Shown here piece by piece: positions 19,444 through 29,300 of a stretch of DNA of 64,000 nucleotides. The notes under the pieces were generated by a model that had not been told where the DNA came from, did no database searches, and saw nothing but the letters and a program-made list of their open reading frames with translations. The translations under genes and the position numbers were made by a program. The stretch is from Desulfovibrionaceae bacterium (GTDB taxonomy: Bacteria > Desulfobacterota > Desulfovibrionia > Desulfovibrionales > Desulfovibrionaceae), in the NCBI GenBank assembly GCA_009783025.1, contig WRHY01000001.1, forward strand, positions 186,001 to 250,000. Reading direction: 5' to 3'. Position 1 is the first letter of the stretch. Each line of letters starts with the position of its first letter.

Positions 19444-20403
19444 ATGCAGGAATTGAAACTCGCTCTTGAACAGGAACAGTCCCGCATAAATGCTGCCCTG
19501 GAACGTTTCACCGCGGAACTTCCCGACGGATCCCAGCCTGTGGCCCGGCATGTGCTTGCCGCGGGAGGCAAACGCCTGCGCCCTTTTTTGACCCTGCTGA
19601 TCGGCCGCCTGTTCGGTTGCCGTGATGAAACGCTCTATACCCTCGGCGCGGCTGTTGAAATGCTGCACGCCGCGACCCTCTTGCACGACGACATCCTGGA
19701 CAATGCGGATCTGCGCCGGGGACAACCCGCGGCGCATACCCTGTTTGCTCCGGCCACGGTGATCCTGGCCGGGGACGCCATGTTGGCCAAGGCCATGTTC
19801 ATGGTCTCGAGAATTGGTGACACCCGGCTCACGGACTGCATTTCCGAGGCTGTCATGCGTACTGCGGAAGGCGAAATCGCGGAATTCAACGTGTTGCGCA
19901 ATCCGGATCTCTCCCCTGAAGACTATCTGGCTGTGATTATCGGCAAGACAGCCTGGATGCTGCGCGCTTCCTGCGAACTGGGCGCGATTTTTTCCGGCGC
20001 GGACTCTGGCGCGATCCGGACGGCTGCGGATTTTGGTCTGCAACTGGGCATTGCTTTTCAAATGGTGGACGATGCCCTGGATTTCTCGGCAGGCACGGGC
20101 AAGCCGTGCGGCGGTGACCTGAGGGAAGGCAAGGTAACGCCGCCCTTGCTTTCGTATATTGCCGCGCTCCCTCCCCATGACGCCGCCGCTTTCAAAGAGC
20201 GCTTCCGGCGCGGCCCCCTGAACGAGGACGAGGTTGCAGCCCTGTGCAGCGCCGTGTGCTCGGGCGGGCATGATCGCCGCACCAGGGAACAGGCCGGCGA
20301 ACACCTTGCCGCTGCCGCTTCTTTTCTTCAGCCCTTCCCCCCTTCGGAAGAACGGACTGTGTTGGAACAGATGTTGGAATATATCCTGAAAAGGGATCAT
20401 TAG
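19444..20403 (+). CDS. Polyprenyl diphosphate synthase (menaquinone side chain)
   Basis: A 319-residue trans-isoprenyl diphosphate synthase. The first Asp-rich motif is DDILDNADLRRG near residue 83 and the second is DDALDF near 210; GGKRLRPFL lies upstream. The residue pattern before the first motif (no bulky aromatic pair) allows a long C30-C45 product, fitting a menaquinone side chain. The gene closes the menaquinone group and is followed by GC-rich hairpin repeats that probably end the transcript. Confidence 0.9.
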   Translation: MQELKLALEQEQSRINAALERFTAELPDGSQPVARHVLAAGGKRLRPFLTLLIGRLFGCRDETLYTLGAAVEMLHAATLLHDDILDNADLRRGQPAAHTLFAPATVILAGDAMLAKAMFMVSRIGDTRLTDCISEAVMRTAEGEIAEFNVLRNPDLSPEDYLAVIIGKTAWMLRASCELGAIFSGADSGAIRTAADFGLQLGIAFQMVDDALDFSAGTGKPCGGDLREGKVTPPLLSYIAALPPHDAAAFKERFRRGPLNEDEVAALCSAVCSGGHDRRTREQAGEHLAAAASFLQPFPPSEERTVLEQMLEYILKRDH

Positions 20404-20415
20404 GGTTAGGCCCAA

Positions 20416-20489
20416 CTGAGGGGGCTCTGCCCCCTCAGACTCCCCCGGCAGGGGACTGAGTCCCCTTGCGGGGTTTGGGGCGGAGCCCC
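20416..20489. repeat. GC-rich triple hairpin repeat (GGGG-CTCTG-CCCC type)
   Basis: Three successive stems: CTGAGGGGGC/GCCCCCTCAG (20416-20438, perfect 10 bp), GGGGAC/GTCCCC (20451-20465) and GGGGC/GCCCC (20477-20489). It starts 13 bases after the synthase stop. A second copy at 54751-54804 keeps the same framework with compensatory base changes. There are no T-runs, so its role as a terminator is uncertain. Confidence 0.75.
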
Positions 20490-20502
20490 ATACGGATTAC
20501 CA

Positions 20503-21918
20503 ATGAGCAAGCAAAGCAAAACCTCTTTTGACGTGATCATCGTGGGCGGCGGTCCGGCCGGGCTTTTTGCCGCCTATTGGCTGGCTGAACACAGTAACCT
20601 CTCCGTCTGTCTTCTGGAACGGGGAGAACGCGTGGGCAAACGGCGCTGTCCCATGGGCAGGAACGGCAAATGCCTGTACTGCAAGCCTTGCCATATCCTT
20701 TCCGGCATGGGCGGCGCGGGCCTGTTTTCCGACGGCAAGCTGAACTTCATCCACAAGCTGGGAAAAACGGATCTTACCCAGTTCATGAGCGTGAGCGAAG
20801 CGCAGGAACTGATCCTGGAGACCGAGGCCGCGTTCAATCGTTTCGGCATGGACGGTCCGGTCTTTCCCACGGACATGGAAACAGCGAAAAATATACGCCG
20901 GATGGCCAAACGGTCGGGCATCGACCTGTTGCTTATCCGCCAGAAGCACCTGGGGAGCGACTTTCTGCCCGGCCATATAGACGGGATGTGCCAGTGGCTG
21001 GAACACAAGGGCGTGACGCTGCTGACCGGGCAGCGGGTCATTGAGGTTCTGGTGAGCAAAGGCCGCGACAGCCGCGCCCGCTACGTCAAGGGAGTCAAAA
21101 CCCTGAAAGACGAATTTACGGCCAAAGCGGTTATTCTGGCTCCGGGCCGGGTCGGCGCGGACTGGGTCGGGGAGATTGCCCGTTCCTTCAAACTCCCGGT
21201 CAGCCAGCGAGGCATTGAAGTGGGTGTCCGGGTCGAAGTGCACAAGGATATTCTGAGCACCCTGACCAATGTGATTTACGATCCGACCTTTTTCATTCAG
21301 ACCAGCAAGTACGACGATCAGACGCGCACCTTCTGCACCAACCCGGAAGGCTTTGTCGCTCTTGAAAATTATCAGGATTTCGTGTGCGTCAACGGGCACG
21401 CCTACCGGGATCGGAAGTCCGAGAACTCCAATTTCGCCTTTTTGTCCAAGGTGGTGCTGACCGACCCGGTGTCGGACAACCAGGGCTACGGTGTGGCGCT
21501 GGGCAAGCTGGCTACCCTGATCGGCGGCGGGCAGCCTCTTTTGCAACGCTTCGGCGATCTGAAGCGCGGCCGCCGTTCCACCTGGAACCGGATCAGCAAG
21601 GGCTCCATTGCGCCGACCATGCGCAATGCCACGCCGGGCGATATTGCCATGGCCCTGCCCGAACGCATTGTCTCCAACCTGGTGGACGGGCTTGAGCAGT
21701 TGCACGCCGTTGTGCCCGGCGTAGCCAATGAGGAAACCTTGCTCTATGCGCCCGAGATCAAATTTTTCGCCACTCAGGTTGAGAGTTCGTCCGACCTGGA
21801 AACAGCCGTGCCTGGTTTGTATGTGGCCGGGGATGGGCCGGGAGTTTCCGGCAACATCGTGTCGGCGGCGGCCACGGGCATTATTCCGGCCAAGGCCATT
21901 GCGGCGCGTTTGGGGTAA
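20503..21918 (+). CDS. FAD-dependent dehydrogenase (COG2509-like)
   Basis: A 471-residue flavoprotein. The N-terminal dinucleotide motif VIIVGGGPAGLFAAYWLAE is followed by a Cys-containing insertion (RRCPMG...KCLYCKPCHILSGMGGAG), GLFSDGKLNF, and a C-terminal FAD-binding VPGLYVAGDGPGVSGNIVSAAATG. These are hallmarks of the uncharacterised FAD-dependent dehydrogenases related to HI0933/GidA-like oxidoreductases. The substrate is unknown. The Cys cluster (C-x11-C-x2-C-x2-C region) could bind metal or Fe-S. It stands alone after the hairpin repeat and converges on rsh. Confidence 0.8.
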   Translation: MSKQSKTSFDVIIVGGGPAGLFAAYWLAEHSNLSVCLLERGERVGKRRCPMGRNGKCLYCKPCHILSGMGGAGLFSDGKLNFIHKLGKTDLTQFMSVSEAQELILETEAAFNRFGMDGPVFPTDMETAKNIRRMAKRSGIDLLLIRQKHLGSDFLPGHIDGMCQWLEHKGVTLLTGQRVIEVLVSKGRDSRARYVKGVKTLKDEFTAKAVILAPGRVGADWVGEIARSFKLPVSQRGIEVGVRVEVHKDILSTLTNVIYDPTFFIQTSKYDDQTRTFCTNPEGFVALENYQDFVCVNGHAYRDRKSENSNFAFLSKVVLTDPVSDNQGYGVALGKLATLIGGGQPLLQRFGDLKRGRRSTWNRISKGSIAPTMRNATPGDIAMALPERIVSNLVDGLEQLHAVVPGVANEETLLYAPEIKFFATQVESSSDLETAVPGLYVAGDGPGVSGNIVSAAATGIIPAKAIAARLG

Positions 21919-21939
21919 TTTTTTGGATGGGCTCTGCCC

Positions 21940-24093
21940 CTAGTCCTCAACATTGCTGCTGGTCATGCGGGAAACTTCAATAACGTGCTCGACCTTGCGC
22001 AAGCGGTCCAGGGTGAGCAGCAGCTGGGCCACGTCCGAGACTTCGATGATCATTTCGATTTCCGAGTGTCCGTCCACCAGGGAGCGGATAGTGCCGGAGT
22101 CGATGTTCACGCCGCCGGAGTCCAGGGCTCCGGCGATCTTGGCCAGCACCCCGCGCTGATTTTCGCTGAGGATATGGATACGGGCCGGAAAGGGCTGGCC
22201 CTCTTCACTGCCTTCCCAGTACACCGGGAGGAGGCGCTCCGGTTCCATCTGGCTGATCGTGGGGCAGTTTGCGGTGTGTACGGCCACGCCCCGGCCGCGG
22301 CTGATATAGCCGATAATGGGGTCGCCGGGCACGGGGTTGCAACACCTGGCAAAGCGCACCAGCATGTCGTCCACGCCTTTGATCACCACGCTGTCGGCCT
22401 TGGTGGGCTTGTGCTCGCCCTGCTTGTGCGGGACTTCCTCGGGCTGCTCGGCGGTTTTGGGCGCGAGCAGGTTCAGCACTTTGCGCGGCGTGACCCTGGC
22501 ATAGCCCACGGCCGAGATGAGATCGTCCACATTGCTGAAATTCAGTTCCTGAGCTACGGGCAGTAGGGTGCCGTCCTTGAGGGCCTTCTGGATGTTCACC
22601 CCGAGGCGGCGGCCCTGTTTTTCCAGCATTTCCTTGCCCAAGGAGATGCTGCGCGCCCGTTCCTCAGTACGGATGAAGTGCTGGATACGGGTTCTGGCTT
22701 TGGCGGTTTTGACGAACTTGAGCCAGTCCCGGCTGGGGTGACGGCCTTGGGCGGTGATGATTTCAACCGTGTCCCCGCTTTTCAGGGGCGTGGACAAGGG
22801 CATGAGTCTGCCGTTGATCTTGCTCCCGGCGCAGCGGTCGCCGATCTGGGTGTGGATCTGGTAGGCAAAGTCCACTGGAGTGGCGTTTTCGGGCAGTTCT
22901 TTGACCGCGCCGCGCGGGGTGAAAACGTAGATCTCGTCCTTGAACAGATCAAAATGCAGGGAGCGCAGAAATTCCTTGGAATCGCTCTCCATTTTGGTCC
23001 AGTCCAGCATTTCGCGCAGCCAGTTGAACTGAGCGACATCCTTGGACTTGACCCGAGCGCCTTCCTTATACAGCCAGTGTGAGGCCAGGCCGTGTTCGGC
23101 CAGGTGGTCCATCTCCTCGCTGCGGATCTGCACTTCCATGCGCTCGCCCTTGGGCCCGATCACCGTGGTGTGCAAGCTCTGATACATGTTGGCCTTGGGC
23201 ATGGAAATGTAGTCCTTGAAGCGGCCGGGCACAGGGGTCCATATGGAGTGCACCAAGCCCAGGGCGGCGTAGCAATCTTTGAGGTCCGCCACGATGGCCC
23301 GGAAGGCGATGATGTCGTGCATTTCGTCCAGGGTGGTGTTCAGGGACTGCATCTTGCGGTAAATGCTGTAGATTTGCTTGATGCGTCCCTTGATCCGGGC
23401 CTTGATTCCGTTTTCGCTCAGGGTTTTCTCAAGCGTCGCGATGACCGAGTTGATGTATTCGGCGTCGTCCGCGCTGTGGCGTTCGATCCATTCGGTGATG
23501 TGGTTATAGGCGTCGGGCTGAATGTAGCGGAAACTTAAATCCTCCAGTTCCAGCTTGACCCGGTGCAGGCCCAGGCGGTTGGCGAGCGGCGCGTAGATAT
23601 CCATGGTTTCCTGGGCGATGCGGCGCTGTTTGTCCGGGCGCATGAAAGTCAGGGTACGCATGTTGTGCAGACGGTCAGCCAGTTTGACAAAGAGCACGCG
23701 CATATCTTCGTTCATGGCCAGGATCATCTTGCGGATGTTCTCGGCCTGCTGCTCTTCCTTGCTGTCAAAGGTGAGCATGCTGATCTTGGTCACCCCGTCC
23801 ACGATGTCGGCCACATCTTCGCCAAAGGACTCATCAATGTCCTCAATGGTGGCCTTGGTGTCCTCCACGGTATCGTGCAGGAGCCCGGCAGCCACGGAAG
23901 CGGTATCCAGGCGCATATCCGCCAGGGTATAGGCCACGGCCAGGGGGTGAGAGAGGTAGGGCTCCCCGGACTGGCGGGTCTGGCCCGCGTGGGCCGCCGC
24001 GGCAAAGACGTAGGCCTTGCGCACCAGATCCACGCCTTCCGGACTCTGGTATTCGGCCACCTTGTCGAGAATGTCCTGGATACGGATGGTCAT
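21940..24093 (-). CDS. spoT: Bifunctional (p)ppGpp synthetase/hydrolase (Rsh)
   Basis: A 717-residue RelA/SpoT homologue. The HD hydrolase is intact (AGLLHDTVEDT near residue 60). The synthetase carries DIIAFRAIV, YISMPKANMYQSLHTTV and EVQIRSEEMDHLAEHGLASHW. A TGS domain (VFTPRGAVKELP) lies near 395 and an ACT domain (RGVLAKIAGALDSGGVNID) near 650. The RIKQIYS segment matches the bifunctional class. The enzyme sets the stringent-response alarmone level. ATG 24093 overlaps the upstream binding-protein stop (ATGA), so the two genes are coupled. Its 3' end at 21940 converges on the flavoprotein. Confidence 0.94.
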   Translation of the reverse strand: MTIRIQDILDKVAEYQSPEGVDLVRKAYVFAAAAHAGQTRQSGEPYLSHPLAVAYTLADMRLDTASVAAGLLHDTVEDTKATIEDIDESFGEDVADIVDGVTKISMLTFDSKEEQQAENIRKMILAMNEDMRVLFVKLADRLHNMRTLTFMRPDKQRRIAQETMDIYAPLANRLGLHRVKLELEDLSFRYIQPDAYNHITEWIERHSADDAEYINSVIATLEKTLSENGIKARIKGRIKQIYSIYRKMQSLNTTLDEMHDIIAFRAIVADLKDCYAALGLVHSIWTPVPGRFKDYISMPKANMYQSLHTTVIGPKGERMEVQIRSEEMDHLAEHGLASHWLYKEGARVKSKDVAQFNWLREMLDWTKMESDSKEFLRSLHFDLFKDEIYVFTPRGAVKELPENATPVDFAYQIHTQIGDRCAGSKINGRLMPLSTPLKSGDTVEIITAQGRHPSRDWLKFVKTAKARTRIQHFIRTEERARSISLGKEMLEKQGRRLGVNIQKALKDGTLLPVAQELNFSNVDDLISAVGYARVTPRKVLNLLAPKTAEQPEEVPHKQGEHKPTKADSVVIKGVDDMLVRFARCCNPVPGDPIIGYISRGRGVAVHTANCPTISQMEPERLLPVYWEGSEEGQPFPARIHILSENQRGVLAKIAGALDSGGVNIDSGTIRSLVDGHSEIEMIIEVSDVAQLLLTLDRLRKVEHVIEVSRMTSSNVED

Positions 24094-25772
24094 CGGGCCT
24101 GTACCCCGTAACGTTGTTCGTCCAGCGGCACCCACCACTGGTCGGTATTGTAGAAAATCCCCGCCGGGGCCGGCTCTATGCCCCTGAAACGCCTGTCCAC
24201 CGCTGACAACTGGTAGGGAACATAAAGAAAGGAATAGGGCTGATCCCGATGCAGGATCTCCTGAAAACGATCATATTCCTTTTTACGCACGGCCTGATCA
24301 AGGGTAGAGCGAGCCCGTTCAAGGCAGGCATCGGCCCCGGCATCCGCGTAGCCGACAAAGTTCAGTCCGCCGTTGCCGATGCGCGAGGAATGCCAGACAT
24401 CATACCCGTCCGGGTCATGGGGCAGGGTCCAGGCCAGGATCACGGCGTCAAAGTGGCCGGGCATGACAAACTGCTTGAGAAAGGCCGCCCACTCCACGCT
24501 GCGGATTGTAACCGCAATGCCTATTTTCGCCAATTGGCTTTGCAGGATGATCGCGGTTTTGATCCGTTGCTCATTGCCCTGGTTGGTCAGCAGAGTGAAG
24601 GAAAAACGCTGTCCTTCCTTTTCCAGGAAGCCGTCCCGGCCTTTGATCCAACCGGCCTCGGCCAGCAGTTCCAGGGCTTTGGCCGGATCGTGGGGATAAT
24701 CCGTTATGGCCGTGTTGTAGGCCCAGGCGTCCGGCTTGTAAGGGCCGATGGTGGGCACGCCCTGGCCGAGCAACGCGCCTTGGATGATGTCGCTCTTGTC
24801 AATGGCGTGGGCCAGAGCCTGGCGTATTCGCACGTCCGAAAAGAGCGGACTTTTCAAGTTATACCCGAGATAGGTGTAGCTGGAAGCCAGGGTGCGGTAG
24901 GTGTTGAAACGTGCGGCAAAGGAGTCTTGCTTGGCCTGGTAGAGGTACTGCAAGGCCGTGAGCGAAGCCATAAGATCCAATTTGCCTGCTTTGAGTTCCA
25001 GAAACATGGTGGTTATATCCGGAATAATGCGGAAGATCAGACGATCGATATACGGGCGGCCTGCAAAATAGTTTTCGTTGTAAGAAAGGACCAGCCTGGC
25101 TCCCGGCTGCCATTCGCTGAGCAGATAGGGACCGCAACTGAGCGGCTGCCGGATCAGGGGAGTGGTGCGCAAATCCTGGTTTTCCAGGGCGTGCTTGGGC
25201 CAGACGCCCCCCATCCAGGTGCTCAAGGAACGCGGAAAAGGATGTTCATAGAGCACCTCAAAGCGGTAGCGGTCCAGCTTGCGGAACTCCTTGATAGCCC
25301 GGAAATCGCCGCCGTAGGCCGTGGGCGTTTCAGGATCGATCATTTTGCGATAAGTGAACTCCACATCATCCGTGCTCAGTTCGACTCCATCCTGCCAAAG
25401 GATGCCTTTGCGCAGGGTGAAGCGCAACAGACGGCCTTCATCGAGAATCTCAAAATGCTCGGCCGCCCAGGGCACAACATTGAGATCCTTGTCGTATTTA
25501 AGTGGCGCCACATAAAAATGGCCGGCGATTTCACTGGAGGCCGAGTCCGAGGAAAGGTAGGGAATGAGATTGCTGGCCTCGCCCAGGGAGCCGGTGATCA
25601 TGGTGTCGCCGTAACTGGGTTCTTCAGTCCGGGCGGGATCTCCCGCATGGACCGGGCCTCCCGTACAGGCGAGGGAAAAGAACAAAGCCAGGGTCAAAAA
25701 AAGTACCGCTCCGAATTTTTTCCGCCCGCCGTAAAGCAGGCATATCAAGCGTAAGTTGTTGTAAAGGATCAT
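24090..25772 (-). CDS. Family-5 solute-binding protein (peptide/nickel type)
   Basis: A 560-residue exported binding protein. The N-terminal hydrophobic segment (about 20-36, FGAVLFLTLALFFSLAC) ends in a possible lipobox SLAC. The mature part has SBP_bac_5 features: GTLRKGILWQDG-like RFTLRKGILWQDG, FTYRKMIDPETP, PLFSDVRIRQALAHAIDK and HDPDGYDVWHSS. It would capture peptides or a similar ligand in the periplasm for an ABC importer, but no permease or ATPase genes adjoin it. Good Shine-Dalgarno (GAGGTG) before ATG 25772. Coupled to rsh by a 4-base overlap, an uncommon pairing. Confidence 0.88.
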   Translation of the reverse strand: MILYNNLRLICLLYGGRKKFGAVLFLTLALFFSLACTGGPVHAGDPARTEEPSYGDTMITGSLGEASNLIPYLSSDSASSEIAGHFYVAPLKYDKDLNVVPWAAEHFEILDEGRLLRFTLRKGILWQDGVELSTDDVEFTYRKMIDPETPTAYGGDFRAIKEFRKLDRYRFEVLYEHPFPRSLSTWMGGVWPKHALENQDLRTTPLIRQPLSCGPYLLSEWQPGARLVLSYNENYFAGRPYIDRLIFRIIPDITTMFLELKAGKLDLMASLTALQYLYQAKQDSFAARFNTYRTLASSYTYLGYNLKSPLFSDVRIRQALAHAIDKSDIIQGALLGQGVPTIGPYKPDAWAYNTAITDYPHDPAKALELLAEAGWIKGRDGFLEKEGQRFSFTLLTNQGNEQRIKTAIILQSQLAKIGIAVTIRSVEWAAFLKQFVMPGHFDAVILAWTLPHDPDGYDVWHSSRIGNGGLNFVGYADAGADACLERARSTLDQAVRKKEYDRFQEILHRDQPYSFLYVPYQLSAVDRRFRGIEPAPAGIFYNTDQWWVPLDEQRYGVQAR

Positions 25773-26210
25773 GTGTTCACCTCAGGTATGCCGCGCCGGA
25801 TGGCCAACTCAGCATTTTCAAAGTGAAAATGCTCTCTTTTGCAGCGTAATCCGCTCCAAATATGATACGGCCCAAGTATGGAGTTTCTCAAACTGCCGTC
25901 ATTATTGCAAGCTTGCAAGTGATTTGGCGTGAATCACATTTTTTGGCATGTTTTATTGCATCTTGTTGCGTTTTCCCGTAAGGTGTGCCGCCGCATACCG
26001 CAGGGAGCCGCGTATCTCACGGCCCCAAGGCCAAGAAGCAATTTCCGCTATCACTCGCGGTTCTTTTGAACCTGTTATTTTTGTATAGCAACTACGATAT
26101 TTTGCAGGCCGCTTGTAATGGAGTATTTTTTGGTGTAAATTTTTTACTGGTATCTTCCGGGGTTTGAACAGGACTCCCGGCATATTGAGCTATTTAGGAC
26201 TTGTGCCACC
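25773..26210. other. AT-rich intergenic region upstream of the SNF2 gene
   Basis: This divergent non-coding stretch holds several symmetric sites: a hairpin AGCATTTTC/GAAAATGCT (25811-25833), a 14-bp palindrome TTGCAAGCTTGCAA (25905-25918), and GTGATT-N7-AATCAC (25919-25937), the last resembling a loose CRP/FNR-type site. I cannot assign a promoter with confidence. Short open frames here lack ribosome sites. The large hairpin repeat follows at 26211. Confidence 0.5.
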
Positions 26211-26359
26211 AGGGCCTGTTAACGCTATGGCCCTTTTGCCCCCTGCCTGCGTCAGAAAAGCTTTTTATTCCGGTCGAGTACCATAAGAGTACACTCTCTT
26301 CATAAAAAGCTTTTCTTCCTTGGCAGGAGCCAAAATTGCCTGTAGCGTTAACAGGCCCT
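26211..26359 (+). repeat. Mirror-hairpin element, copy 3 (149 bp)
   Basis: The cleanest copy. Perfect 17-bp ends AGGGCCTGTTAACGCTA (26211-26227) and its complement (26343-26359); perfect 15-bp inner stem AGAAAAGCTTTTTAT / ATAAAAAGCTTTTCT; apex GTAC-CATAAGA-GTAC (26278-26292). CGTCA (26250-26254) and TTCCTTG (26316-26322) face each other 31-37 bases from the centre at 26285. It ends 11 bases before the SNF2 start codon, so it would sit in that gene's 5' untranslated region. Confidence 0.9.
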
Positions 26360-26370
26360 AGTGAAACGTT

Positions 26371-29300
26371 ATGGATGAACATCAGGTAAAAAGCATACTT
26401 CAGGAATTCACGAAAGATTCGATTCCTGAATATATCGTTGACGCCGCCCGCGAACTGATCGGGGAAAGCGGCGTGCAGAAGCTCACCCTGAAAAAGGATG
26501 AATCGTTTTGGGAAGTTGAAGGCAGCATTCAGGGCGAGGACTTTCAGATCTACGGTCCCAAGCTGACCATCTCCCTGCGTGAGGAGAATGTCAGTTATCA
26601 CTGCAACTGTCCGGACTCCTTCTCAGGCGCCTGTCGGCACGTGGCTGCCACGGCCCTGAAGCTGCAAAGCTCCCTTGAGGTCCGCCAGGATACCGTGGAG
26701 CAGCGCGTCAAGCCGCGCACCGACTGGCGTCAGACCTTCCGTTCCTTTTTCAGCACAGAGATCGAACCCGAAGCCGGGAAGCATTATCTCATCTTGCGGT
26801 TTTATCCTGAGCCGGGCCGCCTGCAAGTGGCTTTTTTCCGGGGCAGGCAGAACAAGTCCGGCCTTTCCTCGGTGCATAACGAAATCACTCTGGAACAGAT
26901 CATCGGTTCCCCGGAGATGTGCGATCTGTCGCCCGATCTGCCTCATGTGGCGACGCTGATTGCCCGGCATGAGGAATATTCCGGCCACCGGGTAACCATC
27001 CCGGACGGGCTCCTGACCTGGTTTCTATGGGCGGTGCGCAAAGAATATTACCTGCTCTGGGAAGACAGCGACGCGCCCTGCCGCATTGAGCAGCGTACCA
27101 TGCACCTGAAGTTCCGGCCGGATTTTAACGAGGATCTGGGGTTGACCTTTGATGTGCTCCTGCACCATGAAGGCAAACCGCCGGTGACCATTGAAGGCAC
27201 GGAAACCACCTTCCACGGCCAGATGCCGCTCTGGGTATGCTGGAATCGCAGCTTTTATCCGGTTTACACCACCATTGATTCGCGTCTGGTGCAGGAAATG
27301 ACCCGCGCGCCCCTGGCCATCCCCCAGGAAGACATATCCGAGTTTCTGGACCGGGTATGGAGCCGCTTGCCTTCATCCGCGCTCTATGGGCAGGAGGATT
27401 TCCTGCGGCGCATGGAGCCGTATTTTGTTCCGGCCTCATACAACCCCAAGCTTTTCCTGGACGAAGAGGGGAGTCTCCTCACTTTACAGATCCAGAATGT
27501 TTACGAAACCATTCACGGCGAATTCATCATGCCTGGGCCGAATCCGGATTTCCAGACCGGCAGCTATCTCTATGAGAACAAGACCTATCTGGTACGCCGC
27601 CAGCAGGAAGAGGAAGCAGCCCTGACCAACATGCTCCTGGAAATCAAGTTCCAGCCGCGCAACGCCCGGGTTTGGTTCCTGGAGCCGGATGAGGCCATTG
27701 CCTTCCTGCTCGACATCTATCCCAAGCTGGTGGAAAGCTACCGCGTGTATGGCGAATCCGCGCTGACCCGCTACAAGGTGCGCCTTTCCCAGCCGGTGAT
27801 CACGGCCGAGGTCAAAAGCGACGAGAAAGAAAAGTGGTTCAATCTGGACATCGACATCCAGTATGAAGGCCAGAGCGTGCCCCTGGAGAAGATCTGGAAG
27901 GCCTGGACCCAGGGCAAACGTTACGTGCAACTCAAGGACGGCTCCTACAGCAGTCTGCCCGAAACATGGCTGGAGCGGGTGGCGCACAAGCTCCAGGCCC
28001 TCGGTCTTGACCCTTCAAAGCCACCCAAGGAGCAGTTCGCCCAGTTCGAGGCGCCCGTGCTGGACAGTCTGCTGGACGATCTGCCCGGCGCGGTCACGGA
28101 TTCCTTCTGGGATGACCTGCGGGAAAAAATTCATACCTTTAAGGAAATCAAGCCGGTACCGCCGCCAAAGGGCCTCCATGCCGAGTTGCGCGGCTACCAG
28201 AAGCAGGGTCTGGCCTATCTGAATTTTTTGCGCGAATACCACTTCGGCGGCATCCTGGCGGACGAGATGGGCCTCGGCAAAACCGTGCAAACGCTGTCCT
28301 TTATTCAGCACATGGTGGAGCACGGTTCAACCCTGCCCAACCTGATTGTAGTGCCCACCTCGGTGTTGCCCAACTGGGAACGGGAAGCGGAAAAGTTCGT
28401 GCCGAGTTTGAAGATCCTGACCATCTACGGCACGCGGCGCGAGAGCATGTTCAAGCAGATCAAGAAATCGGATCTCGTGCTCACCACCTACGCCCTGCTG
28501 CGCCGCGACCTGGAAGAGTTGCAGAAGCATGAATTCAACACCATAATCCTGGACGAAGCCCAGAACATCAAGAATCCGAACACCATCACCGCCCGTTCCG
28601 TGCGCCACATCAAGGCGGACATGCGGTTATGCCTCTCGGGCACGCCCATTGAAAACAACCTCTTTGAGCTGTGGTCCTTGTTTGAATTTCTCATGCCCGG
28701 CTTTCTCGGCGCGCAGCACGCCTTTAAGCGGGGCGTGGTCAAGCCGATCAAGGAAGGCGATGAAGAGTCCCTGTCCTTCCTGCGTACCAGGGTACGGCCC
28801 TTTATCCTGCGCCGTACCAAGTCCGAAGTGGCCAAAGACCTGCCGCCCAAGATCGAGAATACCTATTTCTGCGGTCTGGCCGATGAACAGGCCGAGCTTT
28901 ATGCCATGCTGGCCAAGAAGCTCAAGGAACAGGTGCTTTCCACCGTGGACAAGAACGGCATTGCCAAAAGCCAAATGTCCATTCTGGACGCGCTGCTCAA
29001 GCTCCGCCAGATCTGCTGCCACCCGCGTCTGCTCAAGCTTGATCTGCCCGGGGTTTCCACCAACCTGCCTTCGGGCAAGTTCGACGCCTTCAAGGACATG
29101 GTCACGGATATTGTTGAGGAGGGGCACCGGGTGCTGGTATTCTCGCAGTTCGTGCAGATGTTGCACATTATCCGTTCCTGGTTGCAGATCAGCGGAACGC
29201 CGTTCTGTTACCTGGACGGGGCGAGCAAGGACCGTTTCGAGCAGGTGGATCGTTTCAACAATTCCCCGGATATTCCGATTTTCCTGATTTCGCTCAAAGC

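Noticed and set aside
25950..25966. TGGCATGTTTTATTGCA resembling a sigma54 promoter upstream of the SNF2 gene
   Set aside because: The spacing between GG and GC is one base too long, which normally abolishes recognition.
26211..26359. Interpretation of the mirror-hairpins as ordinary Rho-independent terminators
   Set aside because: T-runs lie on the loop-proximal side of the stems rather than after the 3' arm, the elements are 130-170 bp or longer, and some lie upstream of genes rather than after them.
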